A stretch of 6,296 nucleotides of DNA from Calditrichota bacterium (GTDB lineage: Bacteria > Calditrichota > Calditrichia > RBG-13-44-9 > J075). The stretch is taken from positions 1 through 6,296 of the forward strand of contig JAJRYW010000147.1 of assembly GCA_024275555.1 (NCBI GenBank). Reading direction: 5' to 3'. Shown here piece after piece: positions 5,399 to 6,296 of the stretch; the stretch's first letter is position 1, and every line of letters starts with the position of its first letter. The position numbers and the translations under genes are program-made. The notes beneath the pieces are model-generated. The model was not told the DNA's origin. It saw only the letters and a list, made by a program, of their open reading frames with translations, and searched no databases.

Positions 5399-5409
5399 TC
5401 GGCACTTTT
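5387..5409 (-). terminator. Bidirectional terminator downstream of the hybrid kinase
   Basis: AAAAG-T-TGCC, loop GGTC, GGCA-CTTTT form a 9-bp stem with a single bulged T. On the - strand the GC-rich stem is followed by ACTTTTAATTT, and on the + strand by CTTTT, so it can work both ways. It lies 57 bp beyond the stop codon of the kinase gene, which reads toward it. Confidence 0.65.
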
Positions 5410-5465
5410 GGAACGCTATGATTGTTTACTATTACTCCTGGTGCACCCTCCTAAAAGCAGGAAGA

Positions 5466-6296
5466 CTACGAAGCCGCCTTACTTTTCAGCACTTCTTTGA
5501 TCATCGTGGAAAGGTCTTCAATATCATACGGTTTGCGCAGGAAGGCCGCAATTCCCCGCTCTGCCTTGTTCCAGTTCTCCTGCTCGGTGTAACCGCTGGA
5601 GAGCACCACTTTTATCTGCGGGGCAAATTCCCGGAGAGCTTGAATGGTTTCCAGGCCGTTCATTTTGGGCATGGCAAAATCGACAATGGCCAGGTGGATG
5701 TCGTTGGTGTTCTTAACGATCTGTAGCGCCTGCTGGCCGCCCTCGGCCAGGTAGACATTGTAGCCCAGGTGCTTGAGCAGATCGCCCAGGGATTCCCGGA
5801 TCATGGCCTCGTCATCCACCACCAGGATATTCTCGGCGCCGGGCTGGGCGGCTAAACGGCCGGGGGCAGGCTGTTCCGGAACCGCGCCGGCTAAGACCGG
5901 GATCAGGTAAATATGGAAGCGCGCGCCTTTCTTTAACTGGGATTCCACGGAGATATAGCCGTTATGACTTTTGATAATTCCATAGGCCGCCGACAACCCC
6001 AGCCCGGTGCCCTTTTGCACGCCCTTGGTGGTAAAGAAGGGATCAAATATTTTGTAGATCTGGTCATCGGGAATGCCCACGCCGGTATCCGAAACGGTGA
6101 TGCGCACATACTTCCCACCCTTAACGGTAGAGACAGCGCCGGCGCGCACCTCCTCGAAAGCCGTGGTGAAACTCAGCACACCCCCGTCCGGCATAGCGTC
6201 GCGGGCGTTCATGGCCAGGTTGATCAGCACCTGGAAGAGCTTGGTGTCGTCCCCCTGAATATTGGGGATATTGGGGTCCAGTTGAGTACGGATTTC
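5466..6296 (-). CDS. Hybrid sensor histidine kinase, C-terminal fragment (HATPase plus receiver domain)
   Basis: The frame is open through the right edge, so these are the last 276 residues; sensor domains and the phospho-accepting His lie outside. Residues 1-132 are the ATP-binding domain: N box LINLAMNARDAMP (about 24-36), G1 box DTGVGIP (70-76), F box FDPFFTTK, and G2 box GTGLGLS (about 96-102). A Pro/Ala-rich linker (about 133-154) follows. The receiver domain covers 155-272: acidic pair and Glu in VVDDE (161-163), phosphorylation site Asp-206 in IVDFAMPKMNG, Ser-234 in LSSGY, and Lys-255 in FLRKPY. All key residues are intact. In such kinases ATP phosphorylates the His, and the receiver accepts or modulates that phosphate. 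The signal is unknown. A GTG within the N box is not a real start, because the upstream residues (LDPNIPNIQGDDTKLFQ) complete the kinase domain. No output domain follows the receiver. Confidence 0.95.
   Translation of the reverse strand, partial: EIRTQLDPNIPNIQGDDTKLFQVLINLAMNARDAMPDGGVLSFTTAFEEVRAGAVSTVKGGKYVRITVSDTGVGIPDDQIYKIFDPFFTTKGVQKGTGLGLSAAYGIIKSHNGYISVESQLKKGARFHIYLIPVLAGAVPEQPAPGRLAAQPGAENILVVDDEAMIRESLGDLLKHLGYNVYLAEGGQQALQIVKNTNDIHLAIVDFAMPKMNGLETIQALREFAPQIKVVLSSGYTEQENWNKAERGIAAFLRKPYDIEDLSTMIKEVLKSKAAS

Larger units (their letters stand above)
4849..5465. other. AT-rich intergenic region with several repeats
   Basis: No gene is supported in these 617 bp. The region holds the bacteriohemerythrin leader, a facing pair of REP-like elements (4925-4968 and 5012-5056), a small TTGAA/TTCAA hairpin at 5118-5131, a 12-bp hairpin at 5149-5175, a short partial repeat at 5240-5257, a very AT-rich stretch at 5253-5360, the second copy of the 40-bp repeat at 5358-5398, and a bidirectional terminator at 5387-5409. 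The promoter of the bacteriohemerythrin gene should lie around 4880-4920, but I cannot pick convincing boxes. Confidence 0.6.

Noticed and set aside
5364..5726. 120-codon open frame on the + strand opposite the receiver domain
   Set aside because: It is an antisense shadow of the kinase gene, and its start lies inside the 40-bp repeat and terminator.
1..6296. CRISPR array, tRNA, rRNA or insertion-sequence transposase
   Set aside because: I found no regularly spaced repeats, no cloverleaf-like sequence and no transposase-like reading frame; the repeats seen are few, diverged and intergenic.

Overview
The window most likely comes from a member of the Fibrobacterota-Chlorobiota-Bacteroidota (FCB) superphylum, perhaps a Calditrichota- or KSB1-like lineage. 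The main evidence is a FlgD-like C-terminal type IX secretion (T9SS type A) sorting domain with the PNPFN motif at the left edge. This is supported by two lipoproteins, an A-rich leader before one gene, and abundant intergenic repeats. The placement is an inference from protein style, not from a marker gene. About 30 percent of the window is non-coding, which is high for a bacterium and suggests an accessory, repeat-rich region.

Layout, left to right. Positions 1-474 (+) hold the C-terminal end of a large secreted protein with a sorting domain, followed by a hairpin terminator. Positions 475-868 are intergenic and contain a GC-rich, highly structured block of about 200 bp that looks like a dispersed repeat. 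Positions 869-3234 (+) hold three envelope genes that I do not recognise: a three-helix inner-membrane protein, a Sec-exported protein overlapping it by 17 bp, and, 103 bp later, a lipoprotein. They look like one functional cassette spanning inner membrane, periplasm and outer membrane. Positions 3235-3596 are a non-coding spacer between convergent genes. Positions 3597-4034 (-) encode a small lipocalin-like lipoprotein.

Positions 4035-4440 carry no intact gene. They do hold a decayed partial copy of the lipoprotein gene at 2635-3234, including a 37-bp exactly identical block, and one copy of a repeat that recurs at 5358-5398. Positions 4441-4848 (-) encode a bacteriohemerythrin with all seven iron ligands. 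Positions 4849-5465 are AT-rich and non-coding, with a facing pair of REP-like repeats, a 12-bp hairpin and a bidirectional terminator. Positions 5466-6296 (-) hold the C-terminal part of a hybrid histidine kinase (HATPase plus receiver domain) that runs off the right edge.

How the genes work together: only the three-gene cassette shows linkage, through overlap, common strand and complementary cell locations. The bacteriohemerythrin and the hybrid kinase lie on the same strand but 617 bp and a terminator apart, so they are probably separate units. The most notable observations are the decayed duplicate of the cassette lipoprotein gene and the unrecognised cassette itself.
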